Of a DNA stretch of 11,129 nucleotides, positions 1-6,806 are shown one piece after another. Within the stretch, counting starts at the first letter, position 1; every line of letters starts with the position of its first letter. The position numbers were made by a program, and so were the translations under genes. This DNA is from Bacillota bacterium (lineage in GTDB: Bacteria > Bacillota > Clostridia > Christensenellales > Aristaeellaceae), in assembly GCA_023391725.1 (NCBI GenBank), contig JAEWAH010000331.1, forward strand, positions 1 to 11,129. Direction: 5' to 3'. The notes under the pieces are model-generated. The model searched no databases. It worked only from the letters and a program-made list of their open reading frames with translations, and was not told the DNA's origin.

Positions 1-658
1 TCTCTACGAGGCAAACTGCCAGCCCCAGGAAGCCCGTGACCGGCTGGGCGCTTTCCGGTTCCGGGGCGAGGATCAGTTCAAGTTAGTATCGCAGCTTTCT
101 GGCGGCGAGCGCGCGCGGCTGCAACTCTGCCTGATCATGATGTCGCGGGCAAACCTGCTCATCCTGGACGAACCGACAAACCACCTGGACCTTGCTTCCC
201 GTGAGTGGATCGAGGAGGCGGTGGCGGAGTTTACAGGCGCGCTTATGTTCGTCTCCCATGACAGGTACTTTATCCGTAGGTTCGCCGACCGCGTGTGGGA
301 GATTGAGGACGGTCATTTCCGCGACTGGCCGTGTGACTACGAGCGATACAGGAAACTCAAGGCAATGGAGCAGACCGCGCCGACGCCCGAGAAAGAGAAG
401 CTGCAAAAACCCGCCGCCAGGCCGTCCGGGCACGACCAGCGGGCGGAGCGTAAACTGAATGCGCTTGAGCGGGACATCGCCCGGACGGAGGAAAAGCTTG
501 CGGACTTTGACAAAAAGGTCGAGGAATGCGCCAGCGACTATATCCAACTAAACCAGGTTCTCCAAGAGAAGGCAGCACTGGAAAACGAGCTTCAGGCCAT
601 GTATGAGCAGTGGGAGACCGCAGCGGCGGCGCTGGATGGGGGACATGATGAGGATTGA
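1..658 (+). CDS. ABC-F family ATPase, C-terminal part (5' end outside window)
   Basis: The reading frame is open from base 2, so the gene begins before the window; the ATG at 137 is internal, because the ABC signature lies upstream of it. Visible in order: signature LSGGERARLQ (95-124), Walker B LLILDEP followed by the ABC-F hallmark TNHLD (155-187), the H-switch FVSHDRYF (about 248-271), then a charged linker and a predicted coiled coil rich in Leu/Glu/Lys (about 450-640). This is the second nucleotide-binding domain plus C-terminal extension of an ABC-F protein. Such proteins have no membrane domain and act on the ribosome, as translation factors or as protectors against antibiotics that target the 50S subunit. 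The inter-domain linker that would help to separate housekeeping from resistance subfamilies is outside the window, so the subfamily is open. A phosphotransferase gene follows 89 bases downstream on the same strand. Confidence 0.9.
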   Translation, partial: LYEANCQPQEARDRLGAFRFRGEDQFKLVSQLSGGERARLQLCLIMMSRANLLILDEPTNHLDLASREWIEEAVAEFTGALMFVSHDRYFIRRFADRVWEIEDGHFRDWPCDYERYRKLKAMEQTAPTPEKEKLQKPAARPSGHDQRAERKLNALERDIARTEEKLADFDKKVEECASDYIQLNQVLQEKAALENELQAMYEQWETAAAALDGGHDED

Positions 659-733
659 ACCGAAGATACTGACGAATGCAATTGAGCCTGGCATACATCA
701 ATTCCATTGCAGAACAGACAAATCAGGGAAAAA

Positions 734-739
734 AGAGGA
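734..739 (+). promoter_or_regulatory. Ribosome binding site of the phosphotransferase gene
   Basis: AGAGGA ends 8 bases before the ATG at 748. It supports that start over the nearby out-of-frame GTG at 744. Confidence 0.6.
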
Positions 740-747
740 TTTGGTGA

Positions 748-1875
748 ATGAATACACATGATAAAATAATAGTAAGCCCTGAAACACTGACGCGCGTTTT
801 AAGAAAAATGCTTGGCAAGACCATAACCCGCGCAGATTATCAAACAAAGCAGCTGCAAGGCGGCACATTAGGTGACGTTCGGCTTGTTACAGGAGCAGCC
901 GAAACCACCGACGGTGAGAAATTATCGTATAAAGTCGTTTGGAAGAAGCAGAAAAAATGGGAACGGCCCGGCGATCCAAATTCATGGCGCAGAGAGTATG
1001 ATTTGTACCAAGGCAATCTCAGCGCGGCATTTACGCCCGACCTCCGCTGGCCGGAATGCTACCACTGCGAGCTCCGGGATGGCGAAACAGAACTGTGGAT
1101 CGAGTACATAGACGGTGTATCAGGCAGCGACCTCACCATTGAATCGCTTGAACAAGCGGCGTTGGAGCTGGGGCGCTTTCAAGGCAGGATTACAAAGCAG
1201 CACGAGAATTTTAGGAGCATCTCATGCCTTGGCGACGAAGGATTTTTGGCAAGAGAGTTCAGCCAATGGCATACGCAGACGTTTACTTACGATTTCCTTG
1301 TGTCCGAGCCGTGCCGCATACCGGGGTTCTTAAAACAAATGCTAAAAGATGGCGACATTCAACTGGTTGAGGGTAAATCTTTTGAGTACGGCTGCCTTCG
1401 CTCAAAGGGCTGCGACATACCTAAGCACCTAAAGCAGATGCTCATGGACATTGACGACTGTAAAGATGAGCTGCTTAATAAACTGAAGGACCTCCCCGTT
1501 GTGCTGTGCCATCGGGATTTTTGGCATGAAAACATATTCTTTGCTGATAATAAAATAAGGCTGATAGATTGGGACACAGCCGGCTGGGGATTTCTTGGCG
1601 AGGACATAGCGAGCCTGATTGTAGACGGCATGGATGTTGCAAGATTTGAAGAAAACTATCGCCGCCTTGTTCCGGCTTACCTGAAAGGCATTTGGGAGTA
1701 TATGGATATACCGCCGATGGATGAAGCGTGTATTCTGACAATGATCCTTATTAAATTTGGATACCGCATGATGCAGGCTTATATGTTTTCGGATGACCCC
1801 GAAGAAAAGAGCTGGGGCGTAAACGCGATTCAAAAGATCTATGAATTGAGGAACATGATTCCACTTACAAAATAG
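748..1875 (+). CDS. APH/choline-kinase-fold phosphotransferase
   Basis: A 375-aa cytoplasmic protein of the aminoglycoside phosphotransferase superfamily (protein-kinase-like fold). The catalytic loop is HRDFWHEN (H255, D257, N262), matching the HxDxxxxN Brenner motif; D257 is the expected catalytic base. It is followed by IDWD (residues 273-276), where D274/D276 are expected to bind Mg-ATP. An N-lobe segment rich in Lys (about 59-71) and a WRREYDLY helix (about 80-87) fit the ATP-binding lobe. Family members phosphorylate aminoglycosides, macrolides, choline, homoserine or other small molecules; the substrate cannot be read here. At 375 aa it is longer than the roughly 260-300 aa usual for drug-type APHs. 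Part of the excess is an insertion that looks internally duplicated (residues 181-203 and 214-236). It follows an ABC-F gene on the same strand and may be co-transcribed. Sampled G+C is lower than in the glycosidase genes. Confidence 0.82.
   Translation: MNTHDKIIVSPETLTRVLRKMLGKTITRADYQTKQLQGGTLGDVRLVTGAAETTDGEKLSYKVVWKKQKKWERPGDPNSWRREYDLYQGNLSAAFTPDLRWPECYHCELRDGETELWIEYIDGVSGSDLTIESLEQAALELGRFQGRITKQHENFRSISCLGDEGFLAREFSQWHTQTFTYDFLVSEPCRIPGFLKQMLKDGDIQLVEGKSFEYGCLRSKGCDIPKHLKQMLMDIDDCKDELLNKLKDLPVVLCHRDFWHENIFFADNKIRLIDWDTAGWGFLGEDIASLIVDGMDVARFEENYRRLVPAYLKGIWEYMDIPPMDEACILTMILIKFGYRMMQAYMFSDDPEEKSWGVNAIQKIYELRNMIPLTK
1288..1455 (+). repeat. Imperfect internal repeat in the phosphotransferase, 33-residue period
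   Basis: Residues 181-203 and 214-236 align without gaps over 23 positions with about 12 identities, sharing Y..L.S..C.IP..LKQML.D.D. At DNA level the two units (1288-1356 and 1387-1455) share few whole codons, so the duplication, if real, is old and kept at protein level. It lies between the N-lobe and the catalytic loop. Confidence 0.5.
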
Positions 1876-1883
1876 AATAGACT

Positions 1884-1932
1884 AAACGCCATATCGCGCC
1901 TTGCCCAGCAAGAAGCGATATGGCGTTTTTTT
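1884..1932 (+). terminator. Rho-independent terminator after the phosphotransferase gene
   Basis: A perfect 14-bp stem (1884-1897 with 1915-1928) has a 17-base loop, inside which CTTG/CAAG (1900-1903, 1909-1912) can pair further. A run of seven T (1926-1932) follows on the plus strand. The minus-strand gene ends at 1934, so the hairpin sits between two converging units. The minus-strand T-tract is only three bases, so it is strong for the plus strand and at best weak for the opposite one. Confidence 0.88.
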
Positions 1933-1933
1933 A

Positions 1934-4579
1934 TTAGGCCCTGTCTATGGCGTATGCGGCATCCTTCACGGCGTCAAACACGATGCACTCTCCGTTGCTC
2001 TTATCCATGCGATGGGGGACAGCAGCGCCGGTTATAAGGTCGGTAACAACCACCTGCTGGCCCTGCCAGGGGTTCATGAGCATGCAGGGAATGTTTCTTG
2101 ACGCCTTTACAGTCACGGCCTGAACACCGCTCTCATCACGGGCGGCACTGACTGCAAACCCGCCCCTGGCCAGGAAATCGCGGAAGGAGACGTTCGTCCA
2201 GTCGGGCACGGCGGGGAAGAGGTGGATGCGGCCCGACCGGCTGTTCATCAAGCGCTCCGGCGCTTCGATGATGTCGCGGGTTAGCATGGCATAATCCGTG
2301 ATCTTCACGGCCCCGTAGGCGTATTTGCAGGGGATATAGTCTTTGGAGGAACCGGTCAGGATGTACGGCTCCCAGTTGCGGGCGGAGGTGAGCACATCCG
2401 CGGTTCTTGTCATTAAATCCTTCAGTTCCTGCGGGCTGTCCAGGGTGATTTCATCGGCCAGGTCCACAGGGTAATAGCCCGTGAACATAAAGTGGTCGCC
2501 TCTGGTAAAGCGAGGGAAGGCCACCTCGTTGGCGCCCATGATCTCGCCGCCGCCTACCGTAAACTTGGGGTAGGGTGCCAGGTGATCCGCCACATGAAGC
2601 CAGCCGGGGATCAAATCGGCATCCGTGCCCAGATGTTCCGCCGCCTCCGCGGCTTTTTTCAATACCCAACGGAACATAGCAAGGGCGCCGGTGTTGTTGC
2701 GGGTGTACTTTAGCTGGTAGGAGATGCCGTAGCTTTCCGTTTCCACGGTGGGGGAGAGGTTGAATTGCTTCCCATCCCAGCCCCGGCGTGCAAAGGCTTC
2801 GTAGAAGATGGCCAGATCCTTCAGGATAGGATAGGCCGTATCTTTTAGGAACTTCTCATCCCCGGTATAATCCCAAAAGTTCCAGATCACCTTCATGATC
2901 TGCCCGGGCACCTCCATGGTGAAATCCAGGCAGTTGTTTTCCATGTACCAGGGGCTTTGCTTTGCCGCGGGCAGATATCCGTGGGCCATGCACATGCCCG
3001 GCAGGCCGAACTTTAGGCGGGCCTTCTCCTTCAAAGTCTCATGCCAGACGGTGATGAGCTTTGGCCAGAGCATCTTGGGCTCATACTGGTTGCGCATGAA
3101 GTATTTGCCCTCGGTAAACAGCTCGTTGTAGCAGGGCAGGGAGTGCCAGGACTGGGTATCCACGTCATAGCAGGCGTAGCTGGCGCTGCCTTCATACTTG
3201 GCGGGGTCGGGGTTGCAGTAGCCCATATGACCGGAGGTCCAGCTTTGGTAGACCTCGTCAAACAAAAGTCTGGCTGCGGCTTCCTTTTCCTCTTTTGTTT
3301 TGCCAAGGAGGATGCGGCCCGCTTCCCGCTTCTCATACAGGGCACCGTACCAATCTTCGTTTTCCCCGGCGATGCCCTCAAAGCCCAGGCGCTCGGCCTC
3401 CAGCAAAAGCTCCTTGGCCCTTTGCATATAGTCCGGGGTTTCGTTGACGGTGACGACGGCCACATACAGCCGCGCGCTGCCGTTTTTGGCATTGTTAACG
3501 GTTGCCCCCGCCGCCACGCCCGGCGCGCCGGCCACGTAGCTGTAGTTGATGGCCATGCGCTCAAACATTTCGGGGTGGGTCATGGTGCGGATGCCCGGCA
3601 CCATCAGCATGCCCTGGTTGTCCCTGGGGATGTGGGGCATGCTGCCCAGGTCCTTTTGCAGGGGATGCTCCTTGATTGTGGCCTCTGCATTGGAGACCAT
3701 GGCCATCATCACGTACCGGAATCCATCGGGGAAGGTGCCTTCCTTGGGGAACACCTGGTGCACCCAGAAAAAGCGTCCGTCCTGGCCGGTGGTGGGGGCC
3801 TCGAACTTTCCGTTTATGTCTTTGTCGGCTTCATAATCGTAGTATTCCAGGGGTTTGTTGATATCTGCCGGGCGGTAGACCACATAGGGCAGATAGTTGC
3901 CGTTCTCGTCCATGTACCGGCGGTGTCCCTGGTCCATGTTGCGGTAGAGGCGGAATTCGGGCGCGTTCTGAAAGTCCGCCCAGTTTACATCCAGCACATT
4001 GACGTTGCGCTTCATGCTCATAGCATAGCGAACATCGAGCTGCTTTCCATCCTTGGCGACGTGCACGGTGACCGTGCCGTCCCTCATGTGCTGCACGGCG
4101 TCGGGCTGATCGGCGCCCTTCATATCCTCCGCCTTTACAATGATCTGCCCCACGGGCTTCTGGCAGGGGAAGGCATACACTTCAGACCAAAGCGCGTGGT
4201 CATAGCGGCCGCCATCCTTGTGCAGCGCGGCAAAGGGCGGGCGGGTCATGCCGGCCATGGGCATATCGTCAAAATCCTTGTTCTTTTCGGAGAACGCGGC
4301 CTCCTCCAGATCCTGCAAAGTAAAGTGGTCCTTGTCCACATAGCGCCTGTCGATCACGTCGGTTTTGAGCAGGCTCAGGGTCAGGTTTTCCGGGCCGCCC
4401 CACAGCGCCGCCTTGGTGGTAGGGGTCGCCATCCGCGGATAGGCGCCCATGATGGGGCCGCCCATGCCGCCTGGGTTGTAGGGGTGGATGGCCCTTGTGA
4501 AGGTTTTTTCTTTTGACATCTCCCGAAGGGTCGGCTCTTTTTTGAACAGCAGGTCAAGAACCTGTTTGGAATGTGACAT
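1934..4579 (-). CDS. Divergent GH95-like glycosidase ((alpha/alpha)6 barrel)
   Basis: 881 aa. The ATG at 4579 is chosen because AGGAGG lies 5 bases before it; a TTG start at 4597 would put that site inside the gene. No signal peptide is seen, so the protein is probably cytoplasmic and acts on imported oligosaccharides. The architecture resembles GH95: an N-terminal beta region containing LWGGP...LSLLKTD, a long central helical part including a YPILKDLAIFYEAF helix and a SPTVETESYG loop (about 609-618) where GH95 enzymes have SPEN, and a C-terminal beta-sandwich starting at SGRIHLFPAVPDW (about 782) with the family-like LARGGFAV stretch. GH95 enzymes are inverting exo-enzymes on alpha-L-fucose or alpha-L-galactose. 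The altered loop makes that activity unsure here; a different sugar or linkage is possible. It is the last gene of a likely two-gene operon with the 413-aa protein, 30 bases upstream. Confidence 0.72.
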   Translation of the reverse strand: MSHSKQVLDLLFKKEPTLREMSKEKTFTRAIHPYNPGGMGGPIMGAYPRMATPTTKAALWGGPENLTLSLLKTDVIDRRYVDKDHFTLQDLEEAAFSEKNKDFDDMPMAGMTRPPFAALHKDGGRYDHALWSEVYAFPCQKPVGQIIVKAEDMKGADQPDAVQHMRDGTVTVHVAKDGKQLDVRYAMSMKRNVNVLDVNWADFQNAPEFRLYRNMDQGHRRYMDENGNYLPYVVYRPADINKPLEYYDYEADKDINGKFEAPTTGQDGRFFWVHQVFPKEGTFPDGFRYVMMAMVSNAEATIKEHPLQKDLGSMPHIPRDNQGMLMVPGIRTMTHPEMFERMAINYSYVAGAPGVAAGATVNNAKNGSARLYVAVVTVNETPDYMQRAKELLLEAERLGFEGIAGENEDWYGALYEKREAGRILLGKTKEEKEAAARLLFDEVYQSWTSGHMGYCNPDPAKYEGSASYACYDVDTQSWHSLPCYNELFTEGKYFMRNQYEPKMLWPKLITVWHETLKEKARLKFGLPGMCMAHGYLPAAKQSPWYMENNCLDFTMEVPGQIMKVIWNFWDYTGDEKFLKDTAYPILKDLAIFYEAFARRGWDGKQFNLSPTVETESYGISYQLKYTRNNTGALAMFRWVLKKAAEAAEHLGTDADLIPGWLHVADHLAPYPKFTVGGGEIMGANEVAFPRFTRGDHFMFTGYYPVDLADEITLDSPQELKDLMTRTADVLTSARNWEPYILTGSSKDYIPCKYAYGAVKITDYAMLTRDIIEAPERLMNSRSGRIHLFPAVPDWTNVSFRDFLARGGFAVSAARDESGVQAVTVKASRNIPCMLMNPWQGQQVVVTDLITGAAVPHRMDKSNGECIVFDAVKDAAYAIDRA

Positions 4580-4584
4580 AGGCT

Positions 4585-4590
4585 CCTCCT
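4585..4590 (-). promoter_or_regulatory. Ribosome binding site that fixes the start of the GH95-like gene
   Basis: AGGAGG on the minus strand, 5 bases before the ATG at 4579. It is the strongest such site in the window and argues against the upstream in-frame TTG at 4597. Confidence 0.85.
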
Positions 4591-4609
4591 TATACAAATG
4601 GAAGCAGTA

Positions 4610-5851
4610 CTATTTTCTTGCGACAAAGCATTCCCGGATCACGTCTTCATCCCCATAGCCAAAGGGGCAGGCACCGGTTTTGCGGTTGGCGCTGTAATAA
4701 TTGCGCAGGATATGGGCCCAGCCTACATCATCCAGGGTGTAGGACAGGAATTCGTCCTGGGCGACCTGATCGAGCCACTTTGTATCGGGCTTTTCCCAAA
4801 CGAATTCTATTTTTTCGGTAATCAGGCGGCGGGAGGGCATTTGCACCCAGCCCTCGGGATACCTTTCGTTCACCCATTGCCAGATGTAGCGCAGGAACTG
4901 ATGGCGGTACTCCGGGCTTTGCAGGGAGAACCAGGTGATCTCATCATAGCCCCAGGCGAAATGGCTGTCGTGCCGTGGCTCACCGCGAAAGCGGCTGCGG
5001 CCGAAGTTGTCGAACTCTACAATGAAGGGCATACTTTGGGCCGTCCACCCGCTGGGGGATTTGCCGCCCCGGCTGCGGCCGAAGATGCTGTCGTAATAGT
5101 TCACCTCGCAGTGAACGGACATGGGGTTTTCGATATCCTCCTTCATGCGGATGGGCCAGGCGTTGTAGTCAAAGAGCATCTCCCCGTCCACTTCGATGCC
5201 GTGGGTGTGGGCGTCGCACAGCACATAATGCCGCCTGGCGTGTTCTTTGGCATAGCCGCGGATCATCATGAGCATCTCTTTCCAATACCTGAAGCCCGTA
5301 TCCGCTCCGCCGATTAGGTGTACCTGGCCAAAATGGATGCCCTCAAACCCGGCATCGATATAGCTTCTGGCCCGGTAATAGATCCACATGCGGCTTTCCA
5401 ATTGTGTGATGTCCTGCACGGAGCAGTTCTTGTGCCAGTGGTCCACATACATTCCGCCGGGGTTCAGCATCTTGTCATAACTGAAGCAGCGGTCTTCCAC
5501 GGGCAGATGGAAGGCCTCGAACACCCAGGGCGGAACGGGCACGGAATCGATAAAGCTTTTTTCGATGCACTCAAAGATGCATGCCTGCAATATGAAATCG
5601 GGGTCCACCTGATGGGCCCTTTGTGCCCTTTCCTTCGAGATGCGGAAATGGTCCGCCTCATTGGTAGCCTCCCACACAAAGGAAGCCCGGCCAATGAACT
5701 TTGCACCCTCGTTCTTGAGCATGCGAAGGTCATCCTCAAAGGTTTGCGTGGGGGCGAAATTGTCCATGCCAAGGCCCGTATGGGTCACGGCGTGGGAAAG
5801 ATAGTTGTTCAGAACCTCCCTGGAAATGCTGCCGTCAAAAGAAAAATCCAT
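4610..5851 (-). CDS. Unassigned protein, probable TIM-barrel glycosidase-like
   Basis: 413 aa with no signal peptide or membrane segment. GAAGGAG lies 5 bases before the ATG. I do not recognise a named family. Hydrophobic beta-strand-like segments recur through the first 330 residues, each ending in polar or acidic residues: KFIGRASFVWE, DFILQACIFE, GFEGIHFGQV, HYVLCDAHTHG, PMSVHCEVNYYD, PFIVEFDNFG and FAWGYDEITWF. This spacing fits a (beta/alpha)8 barrel with active-site acids at strand ends, for example the Glu/Asp of IVEFDN. The rest is rich in Trp and Tyr, as in sugar-binding proteins. It is the first gene after a strong promoter and is followed 30 bases later by a GH95-like enzyme, so a role in the same glycan pathway is likely (inference). 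A glycosidase or related carbohydrate-active enzyme is the best guess; catalysis is unproven. Confidence 0.6.
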   Translation of the reverse strand: MDFSFDGSISREVLNNYLSHAVTHTGLGMDNFAPTQTFEDDLRMLKNEGAKFIGRASFVWEATNEADHFRISKERAQRAHQVDPDFILQACIFECIEKSFIDSVPVPPWVFEAFHLPVEDRCFSYDKMLNPGGMYVDHWHKNCSVQDITQLESRMWIYYRARSYIDAGFEGIHFGQVHLIGGADTGFRYWKEMLMMIRGYAKEHARRHYVLCDAHTHGIEVDGEMLFDYNAWPIRMKEDIENPMSVHCEVNYYDSIFGRSRGGKSPSGWTAQSMPFIVEFDNFGRSRFRGEPRHDSHFAWGYDEITWFSLQSPEYRHQFLRYIWQWVNERYPEGWVQMPSRRLITEKIEFVWEKPDTKWLDQVAQDEFLSYTLDDVGWAHILRNYYSANRKTGACPFGYGDEDVIRECFVARK

Positions 5852-5856
5852 AGGTA

Positions 5857-5863
5857 CTCCTTC
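5857..5863 (-). promoter_or_regulatory. Ribosome binding site of the 413-aa protein gene
   Basis: GAAGGAG on the minus strand, 5 bases before the ATG at 5851. Confidence 0.7.
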
Positions 5864-5889
5864 AGTTTTCAGGCTTTTTATATGGTTTG

Positions 5890-5918
5890 AGTATAGTACC
5901 GTAAGGTGGGTGTGTAAA
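5890..5918 (-). promoter_or_regulatory. Sigma-A-type promoter of the 413-aa protein / GH95-like operon
   Basis: On the minus strand TTTACA (5918-5913) and TATACT (5895-5890) are separated by exactly 17 bases, each one mismatch from consensus. Transcription would start near 5883, giving a leader of about 31 bases before the ATG at 5851. The 43-base inverted repeat lies just upstream, ending 16 bases from the -35 element. Confidence 0.72.
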
Positions 5919-5934
5919 CTGACGGATATTCCAA

Positions 5935-5977
5935 AGACCGTCCGATTTTACGGTGATCACCAAAAACCGGACGGTCT
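5935..5977. promoter_or_regulatory. 43-base nested inverted repeat: terminator-like hairpin or operator
   Basis: Perfect 10-bp outer arms AGACCGTCCG (5935-5944) and CGGACGGTCT (5968-5977) enclose TTTT/AAAA pairing and a central 10-base palindrome GGTGATCACC (5952-5961). It lies 35 bases after the stop of the response regulator gene and upstream of the next promoter. Only three T follow it on the minus strand, so it is a weak intrinsic terminator for the sensor operon. It could equally be a binding site for a dimeric regulator of the downstream operon. Confidence 0.6.
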
Positions 5978-6011
5978 GACGAGCGATGTTTTCGATTGTC
6001 TTTGCTGCGCC

Positions 6012-6776
6012 TTACGCCATGTGCAAATCCCTGAAGGACTGTGGCGTCATATCCAGCTTGGATTTAAACATGCGGAAAAATTGCCTGTCGGAATGGTAGC
6101 CCACCAGCTTGGCGATATCCTGGATGGTGTTTTCCCGCTGGGTGAGCAGCAGCTCCATGGACTTTTGCAGCCGCAATTCGTACACATAGTCAAGGAAAGT
6201 GATATCAAGCTCCTTTTTGAAAAGCGCGCAGATGTAGTTTTCTGATACGCCCGAATACACGGACAGATGTACCAGGGAGATATCCTTGTTATAATTCTGC
6301 TTGATGTACTTGGTAAGCTTCAAAAGTACACGGGAAAGATCACGGCGGTCTATATGGGCATACAAAGCCTGATATGTTTTCAGGATCTCAGCGGCATCCT
6401 TCTGGCTGCTTTGGCCCATGGCCAGGTCATTGATCTGCTTTTCAAACACATCCCAGTCGATGGGCTTTACCATGTAGTTAAGCACATGGTAATCAATAGC
6501 CTGCTTGGCGTACTCAAAGTTTTCATAGGCGGTGAGGATGATGAAATTTTCGCATAGCTTTTTTTCCTTGGCCAGGCCGATCAGTGTCAGGCCCTGCATT
6601 TCCGGCATCCGGATATCGGTAATGAGCAGATCGGGCACAAAGTAGGACATGATGCTCAACGCTTCGCTGCCGGAGTAGGCGCCCGTCACCTGCAGGTTCA
6701 GGTGGCTCATCTTTTCCAGACGCTTCATGATACCCTGCACGATGATCCGCTCGTCATCCACAACCAGGATTTTCAT
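6012..6776 (-). CDS. YesN-like response regulator, AraC-type DNA-binding domain
   Basis: 254 aa. An N-terminal receiver domain (1-120) shows the full acidic pocket: D7, D8, phospho-acceptor D54 in LLITDIRMPEM, T82 and K104 in YMVKP. A linker (about 121-154) leads to an AraC/XylS helix-turn-helix pair (about 155-252), with the second helix region IQDIAKLVGYHSDRQFFRMFK typical of the family. It is about half the length of classic YesN proteins, which carry an extra middle domain of 250-300 residues. The upstream site AAAGGGGG lies 8 bases before the ATG. It follows the sensor kinase gene by 30 bases and is the last gene of that operon. It is expected to be phosphorylated by that kinase and to activate nearby glycan genes (inference from family and position). 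Confidence 0.93.
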   Translation of the reverse strand: MKILVVDDERIIVQGIMKRLEKMSHLNLQVTGAYSGSEALSIMSYFVPDLLITDIRMPEMQGLTLIGLAKEKKLCENFIILTAYENFEYAKQAIDYHVLNYMVKPIDWDVFEKQINDLAMGQSSQKDAAEILKTYQALYAHIDRRDLSRVLLKLTKYIKQNYNKDISLVHLSVYSGVSENYICALFKKELDITFLDYVYELRLQKSMELLLTQRENTIQDIAKLVGYHSDRQFFRMFKSKLDMTPQSFRDLHMA

Positions 6777-6806
6777 GCGTACTTCCCCCTTTCAAGCAGT
6801 CGGTCG

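Noticed and set aside
677..711. Weak inverted repeat (TGCAAT / ATTGCA) between the ABC-F and phosphotransferase genes
   Set aside because: The arms are only six bases and interrupted, with no T-tract; it is not convincing as a terminator or attenuator. No clear promoter was found in this spacer either.
3041..4516. Long plus-strand open frame (491 codons) opposite the GH95-like gene
   Set aside because: It runs antisense to a well-supported gene, has a low-complexity His/Val/Gly-rich translation, and no convincing ribosome binding site. It is a by-product of GC-rich codon use on the other strand.
4580..4597. TTG start for the GH95-like protein, adding six residues
   Set aside because: The AGGAGG site would then lie inside the coding region; the ATG at 4579 has ideal spacing to it.
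4598..5890. Two consecutive plus-strand open frames opposite the 413-aa protein gene
   Set aside because: Same explanation: shadow frames without a ribosome binding site or recognisable domain, opposite a gene with a promoter and a strong binding site.
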